Part shown: positions 1-7,992 of the stretch, in pieces | Layout: every line of letters starts with the position of its first letter | How positions within the stretch are numbered: position 1 is the stretch's first letter | NCBI GenBank assembly: GCA_963725185.1 | Contig: CAVRXO010000005.1 | Coordinates: 310,001-374,000 of the forward strand | Origin: VAZQ01 sp963725185 | GTDB taxonomy: Bacteria; Pseudomonadota; Alphaproteobacteria; Rhizobiales; Xanthobacteraceae | Direction of reading: 5' to 3' | Length of the DNA: 64,000 bases | Program-made: the position numbers and the translations under genes | The notes under the pieces: model-generated | Seen by the model: only the letters and a program-made list of their open reading frames with translations | What the model was told of the DNA's origin: nothing | The model's database searches: none

Positions 1-32
1 CTAACTAACAACGAGAGCATCGCACCGCCCGA

Positions 33-93
33 GCCCCCTCATCCCGCCCTTCTCCCCTCCGGGGAGAAGGAGTGAAACGCACTGCGTCCCTAA
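33..93. repeat. Intergenic palindromic repeat, family A
   Basis: The core reads CTCATCCCGCCCTTCTCCCC followed by a short loop and GGGGAGAAGGAGTG, so the centre can fold into a GGGGAGAAGG hairpin. Further copies lie near 18,470-18,520, 22,419-22,475 and 27,045-27,105. It sits downstream of topA. It is a REP-like dispersed element with no coding potential. Confidence 0.75.
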
Positions 94-168
94 CCTCTTC
101 AAAAAGGAGAGACTCTGCGAAGCGGGGCGGGTGGCTCACGCCGCAAGCTCCGAGTTTGCCGGGATAGG

Positions 169-258
169 AGACCCCCACCCGGCGCCGGAGCCTGTCATCG
201 GGCCGGCCAAAGGCCGGACCCGTTCGGCGCCACCCTCCCCCTTTCAGGGGGAGGGGAA
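169..258. repeat. Intergenic palindromic repeat, family B
   Basis: This element runs from GAGACCCCCACCCGGCGCC to CCCCCTTTCAGGGGGAGG. It contains internal complementary arms (GGGCCGGCC/GGCCGG) and a terminal CCCCCTTTCAGGGGG hairpin. Related copies occur at 20,437-20,605, 22,525-22,610 and, inside uvrA, at 43,255-43,380. It begins only a few bases beyond the topA stop and may act as a transcript-end hairpin there. Confidence 0.75.
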
Positions 259-263
259 GAGGT

Positions 264-2900
264 TCACCGGGCGGCCTTGGCCTTGCGGGCGGGTTTCTTG
301 GCGGTGGTGGGGGGCGGCGCTGGGGCCGGCTTGGCTCTCGATTTGGGCTTGGCGGCGCGGGCAGGGCGGCGACGCTGTGCCGGCGGCTTGCCGCTGCCGG
401 CTCTCGCATCGAGCAGCGACACCGCCTCCTCGAGCGTCAGGGTCTCGGGCGTCTTGTCGGACGGCAGCGATGCATTGACGCCGTCGTGGCTGACATAGGG
501 CCCATAGCGGCCGGACTTCACCACGATCGGTCCGCCTTTGTCCGGATGATCGCCGAGCGGGCGGCCGGGCGCCGGGGCAAAGCGGCTCTTGCTCGGCCCC
601 TTGGCGATCTTCTCGGCGATCAGGGTCACGGCCCGGTTCTGCCCGATGGTGAGCACGTCGTCGCCGGTCTCGAGATTGGCGTAGGTCTTGCCGTGCTGCA
701 CATAGGGGCCGAAGCGGCCGATGCCGGCGAGGATCGGAACGCCGTCGTCGGGATGCTTGCCGACCTCGCGCGGCAGCGACAGCAAGGCGAGCGCCCGCGC
801 CAGATCGACATCGTCGGGCGCCGTCCCCTTGGGCAGGCCGGCGCGCTTGGGCTTCTCGCCCTCGACCCCTTCGCCGAGCTGCACATAGGGCCCGAAACGG
901 CCGCTGCGTAGCGTCACCTCGAGGCCGGTCGCCGGATCCTCGCCCAGGACCTTGGTGCCGCCGTCGGCCGCGCCATTGCCGGCGCCGGCGGTGAGCTGGC
1001 GCGTATAGCGGCATTCGGGATAGTTGGTGCAGCCGATGAAGCCGCCGAACTTGCTGAGCTTGAGCGAGAGCTGGCCGCCGCAAGTGGGGCACTGGCGCGG
1101 GTCGCTGCCGTCTGCGCGCGGCGGAAACAGGTGCGGGCCGAGCATCTCGTTGAGCGCATCGATCACCTGGGCGACGCGCAGATCCTTGATCTCGCCCACC
1201 GCGGCGGCGAAATCGCGCCAGAAGTCGCGCAGGAGATCGCGCCAGGCGATCTCGTTGTTGGAGACGCGGTCGAGCTGCTCCTCGAGATCGGCCGTGAAGC
1301 CGTACTCGACATAGCGGGCAAAGAAGCTCTCCAGGAACGAGGTCAGCACCCGGCCCTTGTCCTCGGGCACCAGCCGCTTCTTGTCGATGCGGACATAGCC
1401 GCGGTCCTTGAGCACCTGCAGGATCGACGCATAGGTGGAGGGACGGCCGATGCCGAGCTCTTCCAGGCGCTTGACCAGCGAGGCTTCCGAATAGCGCGGG
1501 GGCGGCTCGGTGAAGTGCTGGCCGATATCGATGGCGCGCTTCTGCAGCGCCTCGCCCGCGCTCATCGAGGGCAGGCGGGTGTCCTCATCGTCGGCCGCAT
1601 CGTCCTCGCCCTCCTGGTAGAGGGTGAGGAAGCCGTCGAACTTCACCACCGTGCCGGTGGCGCGCAGCTCGATCAAGCGCGCGCCGGCCTTGGCGGTGAT
1701 CTCGACGGTGGTGCGCTCGAGCTCGCCCGATTCCATCTGGCTTGCCACCGTGCGCCGCCAGATCAGCTCGTAAAGCTTGGCCTGGTCGGAATCGAGGAAG
1801 GACTTGGCCTCGGCGGGGCGCAGGTTGAAATCGGTCGGGCGGATCGCCTCGTGCGCTTCCTGGGCGTTCTTCGCCTTGGTCACGTATTGGCGCGGGGCGG
1901 CCGGCAGGTAGCGCTGACCGTAGTCCGCGCCGATCAGCTGGCGGCTGGCGACGATCGCCTCCTCGGCGATCTGCACGCCGTCGGTTCGCATATAGGTGAT
2001 GAGGCCGACGGTCTCGCCGCGGACATTGACGCCCTCGTAGAGCCGCTGCGCGATCCGCATCGTATGGGCCGGCGCAAAGCCGAGCTTGCGGCTCGCCTCC
2101 TGCTGCAGGGTCGAGGTCGTGAACGGCGGCGGCGGATTGCGCTTGGCGGGCTTGGCCTCGACCGAGGCGACCTTGAAGGCCGCGCTCTCGAGCGCCTTCT
2201 TGAACGCCTCGGCCTCCGCGCCGGTGCCGATGTCGAGCCGCTGGATCTTCTTGCCGTCGGCGCCGACGAGGCGCGCCTCGAAGGTCTCGTTGCGCGGCGT
2301 GGCGAGCGTCGCCACCAGCGACCAGTATTCGCGCGGGACGAATTTCTCGATCTCCAACTCGCGGTCGCAGACCAGCCGCAGCGCCACCGATTGCACGCGA
2401 CCGGCCGAGCGCGCGCCCGGCAGCTTGCGCCACAGCACCGGCGACAGCGTGAAGCCGACCAGATAATCGAGCGCGCGGCGCGCCAGATAGGCATCCACCA
2501 GCGCGCCGTCGATGGCGCGCGGATGCTTCATCGCATCGAGCACTGCCGACTTGGTGATGGCGTTGAAGACCACGCGCTCGATCGCCTGCGACTTGATGGC
2601 CTTCTTCTCCTTGAGCACCTCGAGCACGTGCCAGGAGATGGCCTCGCCCTCGCGGTCGGGGTCGGTGGCCAGGATCAGCTTGTCGGCGCCTTTGACCGCG
2701 CGCACGATCTCGCCCAGGTGCTTCTGCGACTTGGCGTCGACCTCCCACAGCATGCGGAAATTGTGGTCGGGATCGACCGAGCCGTCCTTGGCCGGCAGGT
2801 CCCGCACATGGCCGAAAGAGGCCAGCACCTCATAGCCACGACCCAGATATTTATTGATCGTCTTGGCCTTGGCGGGCAATTCAACGACAACGATATTCAT
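264..2900 (-). CDS. topA: DNA topoisomerase I
   Basis: Type IA topoisomerase of about 878 residues that relaxes negative supercoils by cutting one strand. Seen: an N-terminal Toprim domain with LATDPDREGEA; the catalytic-tyrosine motif TYMRTDG; one four-Cys zinc ribbon (CPTCGG...CTNYPEC); three C-terminal G-R-F/Y-G-P-Y-V repeats; and a Lys/Ala/Pro-rich basic tail, as in other alphaproteobacterial TopA. The start is set at MNIVVVELPAKAKT, which matches the family N-terminus, rather than an ATG 24 bases upstream. One oddity is that the usual ESPAK motif reads ELPAK. The relatives of this locus place topA directly after dprA; here about 9 kb of accessory DNA separates them. Confidence 0.97.
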   Translation of the reverse strand: MNIVVVELPAKAKTINKYLGRGYEVLASFGHVRDLPAKDGSVDPDHNFRMLWEVDAKSQKHLGEIVRAVKGADKLILATDPDREGEAISWHVLEVLKEKKAIKSQAIERVVFNAITKSAVLDAMKHPRAIDGALVDAYLARRALDYLVGFTLSPVLWRKLPGARSAGRVQSVALRLVCDRELEIEKFVPREYWSLVATLATPRNETFEARLVGADGKKIQRLDIGTGAEAEAFKKALESAAFKVASVEAKPAKRNPPPPFTTSTLQQEASRKLGFAPAHTMRIAQRLYEGVNVRGETVGLITYMRTDGVQIAEEAIVASRQLIGADYGQRYLPAAPRQYVTKAKNAQEAHEAIRPTDFNLRPAEAKSFLDSDQAKLYELIWRRTVASQMESGELERTTVEITAKAGARLIELRATGTVVKFDGFLTLYQEGEDDAADDEDTRLPSMSAGEALQKRAIDIGQHFTEPPPRYSEASLVKRLEELGIGRPSTYASILQVLKDRGYVRIDKKRLVPEDKGRVLTSFLESFFARYVEYGFTADLEEQLDRVSNNEIAWRDLLRDFWRDFAAAVGEIKDLRVAQVIDALNEMLGPHLFPPRADGSDPRQCPTCGGQLSLKLSKFGGFIGCTNYPECRYTRQLTAGAGNGAADGGTKVLGEDPATGLEVTLRSGRFGPYVQLGEGVEGEKPKRAGLPKGTAPDDVDLARALALLSLPREVGKHPDDGVPILAGIGRFGPYVQHGKTYANLETGDDVLTIGQNRAVTLIAEKIAKGPSKSRFAPAPGRPLGDHPDKGGPIVVKSGRYGPYVSHDGVNASLPSDKTPETLTLEEAVSLLDARAGSGKPPAQRRRPARAAKPKSRAKPAPAPPPTTAKKPARKAKAAR

Positions 2901-3324
2901 GCAATTCCAATGGGTTGGCGGCAAACTCTAGTAAATCGGAGCGGAATCGGCCGCGCCAGTCGCGTAGCGGAACATGGGGAGACCGCCCCCCGCTGTCAAA
3001 TCGGAGCCCTGTCGCCCCGACCCGCGGGAGGGTCGCGGGGGGAGGGTAGATAAGGAGCGGAAAGGCTTTTCTGTGGCCGCGTCTGGGCGGGTGAGAAGGG
3101 GCAACCGCGGGCAAATCGTTTCGGTGCGCTCACAAGCCGGACTTTGGCCCCGGCGCAGGCGAAACCGGGTGACCTGTTTTCACTCATGAATTTCGAGTTC
3201 GTTCTGGCCAAAGTGGAGGTATCAGAGTGCGCAATGCCGTGGCGATCAGCGGGCGAAGCAATCTTGCCGCCGATCGCGCCACGGTGATCGCCCCCGGGTA
3301 CGGGATTGAGATTTTGACTCTTTG

Positions 3325-3370
3325 GGTCCTCATGGTGAGGAGCGCGGGGCAACGCCCGCATCTCGAACCT
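3325..3370. repeat. Intergenic palindromic repeat, family F
   Basis: The core GGTCCTCATGGTGAGGAGCG is followed by GGGGCAACGCCC and a complementary right part ending CTCGAACC. It resembles the dispersed palindromic elements common in Bradyrhizobium-type genomes. Only one copy was seen in this window. Confidence 0.55.
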
Positions 3371-3686
3371 TGGCTGGATGCGCGGCACCCAACGCTTGAT
3401 AGCTTGTTAATAACAGGAAAAATACAAGCGGCGCACCAGCCCGTGCGGGCGGACAAGCCGCTTGCCGATCTCGCTGTCCGCATTGCTAAAAACAACGAAA
3501 TAACAAGCGGAGCTCATGTTCGAGTGCACTGGGGTGCACCCCTTTGGTGAGACACGGAAACAAGGAACTGGTTGCGATTGCAACAGCATGCTGCCGGCGG
3601 CCGGCCCCTAGGAGGAGAAGTCCGCGGTCAACCCATCAATCATTGTGTAAAGGTCCCGGTCGGATAGATCCGATTTGCGCGCTCAC

Positions 3687-3720
3687 AAAAAAAACCGATC
3701 CCGAGCAGGCCCGAGATCGG
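3687..3720 (-). terminator. Rho-independent terminator (minus strand)
   Basis: Read on the minus strand, an 11-bp stem (CCGATCTCGGG / CTCGGGATCGG, two G-T pairs) with loop CCTG is followed by eight T. No minus-strand gene lies immediately upstream now, because an IS sits between it and the operon ending at 5,379. With the IS removed, the distance to that stop would be roughly 220 bases. Confidence 0.75.
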
Positions 3721-3776
3721 CGCACACTTTTCGAGTTTCAATTTCAAGAATGAAGTGAATCGGGCGGGCTCGTCAA

Positions 3777-5216
3777 GACCTATCCGCCGAGTTGTCCGTA
3801 GCGCGTCATTTGTCCGCCTTTTGTAGCGCGTGAGTTGTCCGCTTTGTTCGCTGCCTGTTCTGGGAGGCAGCGATGCGGCGGACCGAGATGCTATGGGAGG
3901 TTTTTGTGACGCGTTTTGAAGAGGCGTTTGGGCAATACCGCCGTCGGCGATTGAACGCGGAGGAAGCGGGTGAGCTTTTGGGTATGTCGGGTCGACATTT
4001 TCGCCGGCTGTGTGATCGCTATGAAGAAGAGGGAAGCGAAGGCCTGTGCGATCGGCGGATCGGCAAGGTATCGCCTCGGCGTGCCCCGGCGCGCGAGCTC
4101 GAGCGGATGCAGGCTCTCTTCCGGGAGCAGTACAGCGACTTCACGGTGAAGCATTTCCACGAGCAGCTTGTGCGTCGGCATAACTACTGGCTCAGCTATA
4201 CGGTGACGCGGCTGTCGCTGCAGGCGGCCGGACTGGTGAAGAAAGCCAAGCGGCGCGGCGCTCATCGCAAGAAGCGGGTGCGTCGGCCGCTGCCGGGAAT
4301 GCTGCTGTTCCAGGACGGCTCGACGCATCGTTGGATTGCGGCGCTGGGGCGCGATCTCGACCTCGTCGTGACGCTCGACGACGCCACCGGGGAGATCTAT
4401 TCGGCGATCCTGGTGGACCAGGAAGGCACGATGTCGAGTTTCCTGGGACTGGCCGAGACGATCGCCGAACACGGCCTGTTCAGCGCGTTTTATACCGATC
4501 GGGGCGGGCATTACTTCATCACCCCCAAGAACAGCCGGAAAGTCGATAAGACGCAGCTGACCCAGGTCGGCCGGGCGCTCTCCCAACTCGGCATCACCCA
4601 TATCCCGTCCTATTCCCCGCAGGGGCGCGGACGGATGGAGCGGGTATTCGGCACCCTGCAGAAGCGGCTGCCGCAGGAGCTGCGCCTGGCCCGGATCAAG
4701 ACCGTGGCGGCCGCCAACCGGTTCCTCAAGGAACGCTTCGTGCCCGACTACAATGCCCGCTTCGCGGTGCCCGCAGCCGAGCCTGGCACGGCCTTCGTGC
4801 CCTATGAGGGCCGCCCGCTCGTCGACGTGCTGTGCCTGCAGGAAGATCGGGTGGTTGGCGCCGACAATTGTGTCTCCTACCACCGGCGCAGCCTCCAGAT
4901 TCCAGCCCAGCGCCATCGCCAGCACTATGTCCGCGCGACCGTGCGGGTGCACGAATACCCCGACGGATGGCTTGCCATCTTTGACGGCCCGCGCTGTGTT
5001 GCGCGCTTCGACCCCAAAGGAGCCAGTCGTGATGTCTCGCGCGCCGCTTAACTCCGCTCGGCGGCTCGCAAGCCTTGTGGATTTGTGGACAGGCCAAGAA
5101 AGCGGCCTGCCCACAAGCTCCACAAGGCCAACAGCAAACGCAGACAGAAGCGGACATATGATGCGCTACAAAGCGCGGACATCTTCACGCGCTACGGACA
5201 GACCTATCCGCCGAGT
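3777..5216 (+). mobile_element. Insertion sequence, ISNCY/IS1202-like, with 16-bp target duplication
   Basis: The element runs from TGTCCGTAGCGCGT at 3,793 to the inverted ACGCGCTACGGACA ending at 5,200 (1,408 bp). Each end carries two spaced copies of a TGTCCGC/TTGTAGCGC motif, typical of multi-site transposase binding. Both flanks carry the same 16 bases, gacctatccgccgagt (3,777-3,792 and 5,201-5,216), a clear target duplication. From memory, a duplication of this length fits the ISTde1-type subgroup of the IS1202 family; that assignment is tentative. The single transposase appears intact, so the element looks recently inserted. Confidence 0.9.
3873..5051 (+). CDS. DDE transposase of ISNCY/IS1202-like element
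   Basis: Transposase of 392 residues. An N-terminal helix-turn-helix (about residues 20-60, AEEAGELLGMSGRHFRRL) precedes an rve-like DDE core with LFQDGSTH, FYTDRGGHYF and the glutamate in GRMERVFGTLQ. The C-terminus has the beta-rich tail usual in this family (VGADNCVSYHRRSL). It starts 80 bases inside the left inverted end and stops about 150 bases before the right end, filling the IS with no passenger genes. A long antisense ORF across it is a shadow. Confidence 0.93.
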   Translation: MRRTEMLWEVFVTRFEEAFGQYRRRRLNAEEAGELLGMSGRHFRRLCDRYEEEGSEGLCDRRIGKVSPRRAPARELERMQALFREQYSDFTVKHFHEQLVRRHNYWLSYTVTRLSLQAAGLVKKAKRRGAHRKKRVRRPLPGMLLFQDGSTHRWIAALGRDLDLVVTLDDATGEIYSAILVDQEGTMSSFLGLAETIAEHGLFSAFYTDRGGHYFITPKNSRKVDKTQLTQVGRALSQLGITHIPSYSPQGRGRMERVFGTLQKRLPQELRLARIKTVAAANRFLKERFVPDYNARFAVPAAEPGTAFVPYEGRPLVDVLCLQEDRVVGADNCVSYHRRSLQIPAQRHRQHYVRATVRVHEYPDGWLAIFDGPRCVARFDPKGASRDVSRAA

Positions 5217-5378
5217 GACACTGATGACACGAAGTCCGCCAAGCTCGGAATTACTGTGGCAGCTAACGAAGAAGATGATCCCGCGGGTCAAGCCCGCAGG
5301 TGACGGCGGTGGCGTGCCCGCGTCGAGTCAAATCGATGAGAATCTGCTGTACCGCGCCCGGCACGCGCCGGTCGGCCG

Positions 5379-6227
5379 TCATTTCTGCGACGGCTTGAAA
5401 TATCGCAAGTCGGGCGGCGGTTGATTCTCTCTGACCGGCATCAGCTTGCCGTCGGGGCTCACCGCATATTCGTCGCGGCCGAGATAGATGCGGTCGGTCG
5501 CCTCGCGGCACAGGTATTCCGACCATTTGGGCTTGCGCTCGCGCACATAGACCTTGTCGATCGTCCAGGGACGCGTGAAGGCGTGGTCGATGGTGGTGAC
5601 CTCGTCGTGCAGGATGTCCTTGTCGTGCTGGTCGAGATGGATGCGCTCCTTGACGATGGTCTCGTTGTCCCGGTGCATCGGCAGGCCTGAGGATTCGAGC
5701 GCGCGCGGGCCGGAGAATTGGCGCGTCTCCACTTCCAGCATGTCGTAGCTGCCGGCGCCGTTCGTATCGATCCATTTGCCGATGGAATAGCCCTCGAAGG
5801 TCGGCTCCTCGTCGGTCGGCCATTTGCGTCCGTCGGTGTAGATGCGGCGCGCGAAGGCATTCTCGAAAAGCAGGATCGTGGAGGTCGGCTGGATCAAGAT
5901 CTCCATCGGCGCGGTCAGGGTCATGATCCGCGGCATGCCGTCGAGGACGCAGGAGGTCTGGTAGTTGTTGCCGCGCCCGCCGGCGGCCTGGTCGGCAAGG
6001 CTTGCTTCGAAGATCGCCTGGTACTCGGGGGTGAGCGGCGCTTGCTGCCCGCGCCCCGCGGGCTTCCCCGGGTCCCAAGCGTCGCCATGGGCGGCGGCCG
6101 GGTTGCGCCATTGGCTTTCGAAGTCGGGATACTTCGTGTCGGCGGCGATGGGCGGCACCGCGAATGCCGCCAGCATCGTGGCCGCCATCGCGCCGATGTG
6201 GATGCGGTAGCACATGCCGGGCCTCAT
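5379..6227 (-). CDS. Exported protein of unknown function, tandem paralog 2
   Basis: About 282 residues with an N-terminal signal peptide (MAATMLAAFAVPPIAADTKYPDF). It is clearly homologous along its whole length to the next upstream gene, sharing a Q/L-W-R-N-P segment after the cleavage site, QQAPLT.EYQAIFEAS, RRIYTDGR.WP, GYSIGKW and PPPDLRYFK at the C-terminus. Two cysteines (TSCVLDGMP and YLCREA) are conserved between the paralogs and could form a disulfide. The ATG at 6,227 overlaps the upstream stop as ATGA; an ATG at 6,215 has a better GAGG site. Function not recognised. Confidence 0.85.
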   Translation of the reverse strand: MRPGMCYRIHIGAMAATMLAAFAVPPIAADTKYPDFESQWRNPAAAHGDAWDPGKPAGRGQQAPLTPEYQAIFEASLADQAAGGRGNNYQTSCVLDGMPRIMTLTAPMEILIQPTSTILLFENAFARRIYTDGRKWPTDEEPTFEGYSIGKWIDTNGAGSYDMLEVETRQFSGPRALESSGLPMHRDNETIVKERIHLDQHDKDILHDEVTTIDHAFTRPWTIDKVYVRERKPKWSEYLCREATDRIYLGRDEYAVSPDGKLMPVRENQPPPDLRYFKPSQK

Positions 6228-7066
6228 TGCAGCGGTTGCTTGAAGTAGCGCAGGTCGGGCGGCGGCTGGTCGGCCTTGACCGGCATCAGCTTGCCGTCGG
6301 CGCTGAGGAAATAATGCTCCGAGCCGATGACCACATGATTGTTGGCCTCGTGGCAATTGCGCTCCTTCCAGCGCGCACGGGGCTCGCGCAGATAGATCCG
6401 GTCGACCGTCCAGGGCCGGGTCAGCGCGTGATCGATGGTCGTGATGATGTCGTGCATCGTGTCCGGATCGTCCTTCTCCAGATAAATGCGCTCCTTGACG
6501 ATGGTCTGATTGTCGGCGTGCAGCGGTAGGCCTGTGGATTCGAAAACCCGTGGGCCGGTGAAATTGCGCGTCTCCACCTCCAGCGCATCGTAGCGGCCGG
6601 AGCCGCCAGCATCGCTCCATCGGCCGATCGAATAGCCGGTGAAGGTCGGCGGCTCGTCGGCCGGCCAATCCCGCCCGTCCGTATAGATGCGGCGGACCGG
6701 ATACCGCTGCGGCACCAAATAGGTCGTACCCGGCCGCACAATGATCTCCATCGGCTCGGAGAAGTTCATCATCTTCGGCATGCCCGGATGGATGCAGGTC
6801 GCCCCCAGGCTGTTGCCTTGTCCGCCATTGGCCTGATCGCGCACGCTCGCCTCGAAGATCGCCTGATATTGCGCCGTGAGCGGCGCCTGTTGCGCCAGGC
6901 CCATGGGCTTGGTGGTATCCCAGGGATTGCCGAAGCCTGCGGACAGCGGGTTTCGCCACTGGCCGTCGAGATCGGGGTATTTCATTTCGGCGGCTATTGC
7001 TGGCACGGCGGCGAACGCCATCATGGTTGCCGCAGCGATGGCGTTGATGGTAAGGCGCTGATACAT
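6224..7066 (-). CDS. Exported protein of unknown function, tandem paralog 1
   Basis: About 280 residues beginning MYQRLTINAIAAATMMAF, a clear signal peptide ending AIAAE. The start at 7,066 has GGAG about ten bases upstream; a longer ORF reaches 7,129 but its extra residues precede the signal peptide and are probably untranslated. It is paralogous to the gene downstream with the same motifs and the same two cysteines (GATCIHPGMP, RNCHEA). Translational coupling (ATGA overlap) indicates the pair is co-expressed. The proteins are probably periplasmic; the function is unknown. Confidence 0.85.
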   Translation of the reverse strand: MYQRLTINAIAAATMMAFAAVPAIAAEMKYPDLDGQWRNPLSAGFGNPWDTTKPMGLAQQAPLTAQYQAIFEASVRDQANGGQGNSLGATCIHPGMPKMMNFSEPMEIIVRPGTTYLVPQRYPVRRIYTDGRDWPADEPPTFTGYSIGRWSDAGGSGRYDALEVETRNFTGPRVFESTGLPLHADNQTIVKERIYLEKDDPDTMHDIITTIDHALTRPWTVDRIYLREPRARWKERNCHEANNHVVIGSEHYFLSADGKLMPVKADQPPPDLRYFKQPLQ

Positions 7067-7161
7067 GTCGGGCTCCGCGAGTCGTGTAACAGGTGAGGTG
7101 TCACCGTAATTTCTAGCGATTAAGGACAAGCGAGCACGGCTTCGAGTGACGGCGCTACATA

Positions 7162-7959
7162 TTAGGAACGGGGTGGTTCGCTTTCCTCGTCAAGATTGCG
7201 AGCGGCTTTTGACCCAACCCCTGGGGTTTGGCGTCGAGAGGGGCGATGACGCGGTTGATGCTCTGGTCTATCTGATTGGTCTTGCTTGCTGAGGGACCGA
7301 AAAGCCGCGCGAATACTGCGCGCAACGTCCGGCGTAATGAAATGCCAATCTCGGTACGGGTTCCTTTTTCTCCGAAATTGTTTCACCAGCTTTATCACGT
7401 TTTCCTGATAACCGAATGCAGCGATGTACCCGTGGAGCATCGGTTCACTCTGTATTTTCGCAACCCAATAGCCGACCTCTTCGATGTCCGCGACTACAAA
7501 CAGCCTTCTGTCCAGGCCGCTTGCCACTAAATTCAACCACGAGAAAAAGGAATCCATCGACGTTCGATAAATCTGAATACGTGGATCATTGTCCTCGCTA
7601 AGCTTCAAATCTGCCCTTAGGGCCTTCTCGAAAATCCTTCGGTCGTGCTCAATGATCGGCGCGTTATCTGGCATGTAGGGTCTAAGCTTCTCAGGAAGTA
7701 CCAATCGACCGCCCTGCCAATCAAGACAGCGGCCAGCAAAGACGAGTTCATCGTTACTGTTAAAGTCCCTAATAAAATTGTTGGCGAACTCAGCTCGCTT
7801 CCATTGCACGGCTTTCCAACTATTGAACAGCGCCACGCTCGCGCCAACCAGCGTCGCGAACAGCCCAACGACCGCAATCGCGGTAGCCGCGTCTTTCGGT
7901 GTCAATGCGACCAATATTCCCACGCCCACACCACTCCGGCTAGCCGTTCGGGGCTGCAC
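7162..7959 (-). CDS. Membrane-anchored protein of unknown function
   Basis: Up to 265 residues. One strong N-terminal transmembrane segment (AATAIAVVGLFATLVGASVA) is followed by a soluble, mostly helical domain and a basic, proline-rich, probably disordered tail (RPEHQPRHRPSRRQ). The ORF opens with GTG at 7,959; the true start could be a GTG slightly further in. It lies 33 bases after the stop of the large STAND-like gene and on the same strand, so it may be its partner. Base composition is visibly more AT-rich than the housekeeping genes, in keeping with transfer. It resembles small membrane proteins of the DUF4760 type only loosely. Confidence 0.65.
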   Translation of the reverse strand: MQPRTASRSGVGVGILVALTPKDAATAIAVVGLFATLVGASVALFNSWKAVQWKRAEFANNFIRDFNSNDELVFAGRCLDWQGGRLVLPEKLRPYMPDNAPIIEHDRRIFEKALRADLKLSEDNDPRIQIYRTSMDSFFSWLNLVASGLDRRLFVVADIEEVGYWVAKIQSEPMLHGYIAAFGYQENVIKLVKQFRRKRNPYRDWHFITPDVARSIRAAFRSLSKQDQSDRPEHQPRHRPSRRQTPGVGSKAARNLDEESEPPRS

Positions 7960-7992
7960 TGGCCGCTACCATCTTGAGCGCTCCCAAAATGG

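Larger units (their letters stand above)
2901..3776. other. Intergenic stretch upstream of topA
   Basis: About 0.9 kb without a convincing gene. Short ORFs exist on both strands but show no recognisable domains or ribosome-binding sites. It holds the topA upstream region, one family-F palindromic repeat (3,325-3,370), a GTGCAC-loop-GTGCAC palindrome near 3,522-3,537 and a minus-strand terminator (3,687-3,720), and it ends at the target duplication of the neighbouring IS. Confidence 0.5.

Noticed and set aside
1131..3053. Long plus-strand open frame opposite topA
   Set aside because: High-GC antisense shadow: no domain, and topA is unambiguous on the other strand. The same applies to antisense frames over the IS transposase (3,891-5,123), the AidB-like gene and the hydroxylase gene.
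3227..3550. Possible small gene upstream of topA
   Set aside because: No ribosome site, no recognisable domain, and it runs through a palindromic repeat.
3500..3660. Possible tRNA (TGTTCGAGTGCACTGG-like T-loop)
   Set aside because: No matching acceptor, D or anticodon stems could be drawn around it on either strand.
5379..6959. A 526-residue open frame covering both tandem exported proteins
   Set aside because: The N-terminal half is a wrong-frame reading of the upstream paralog; homology and signal peptides place two separate genes with an ATGA overlap.
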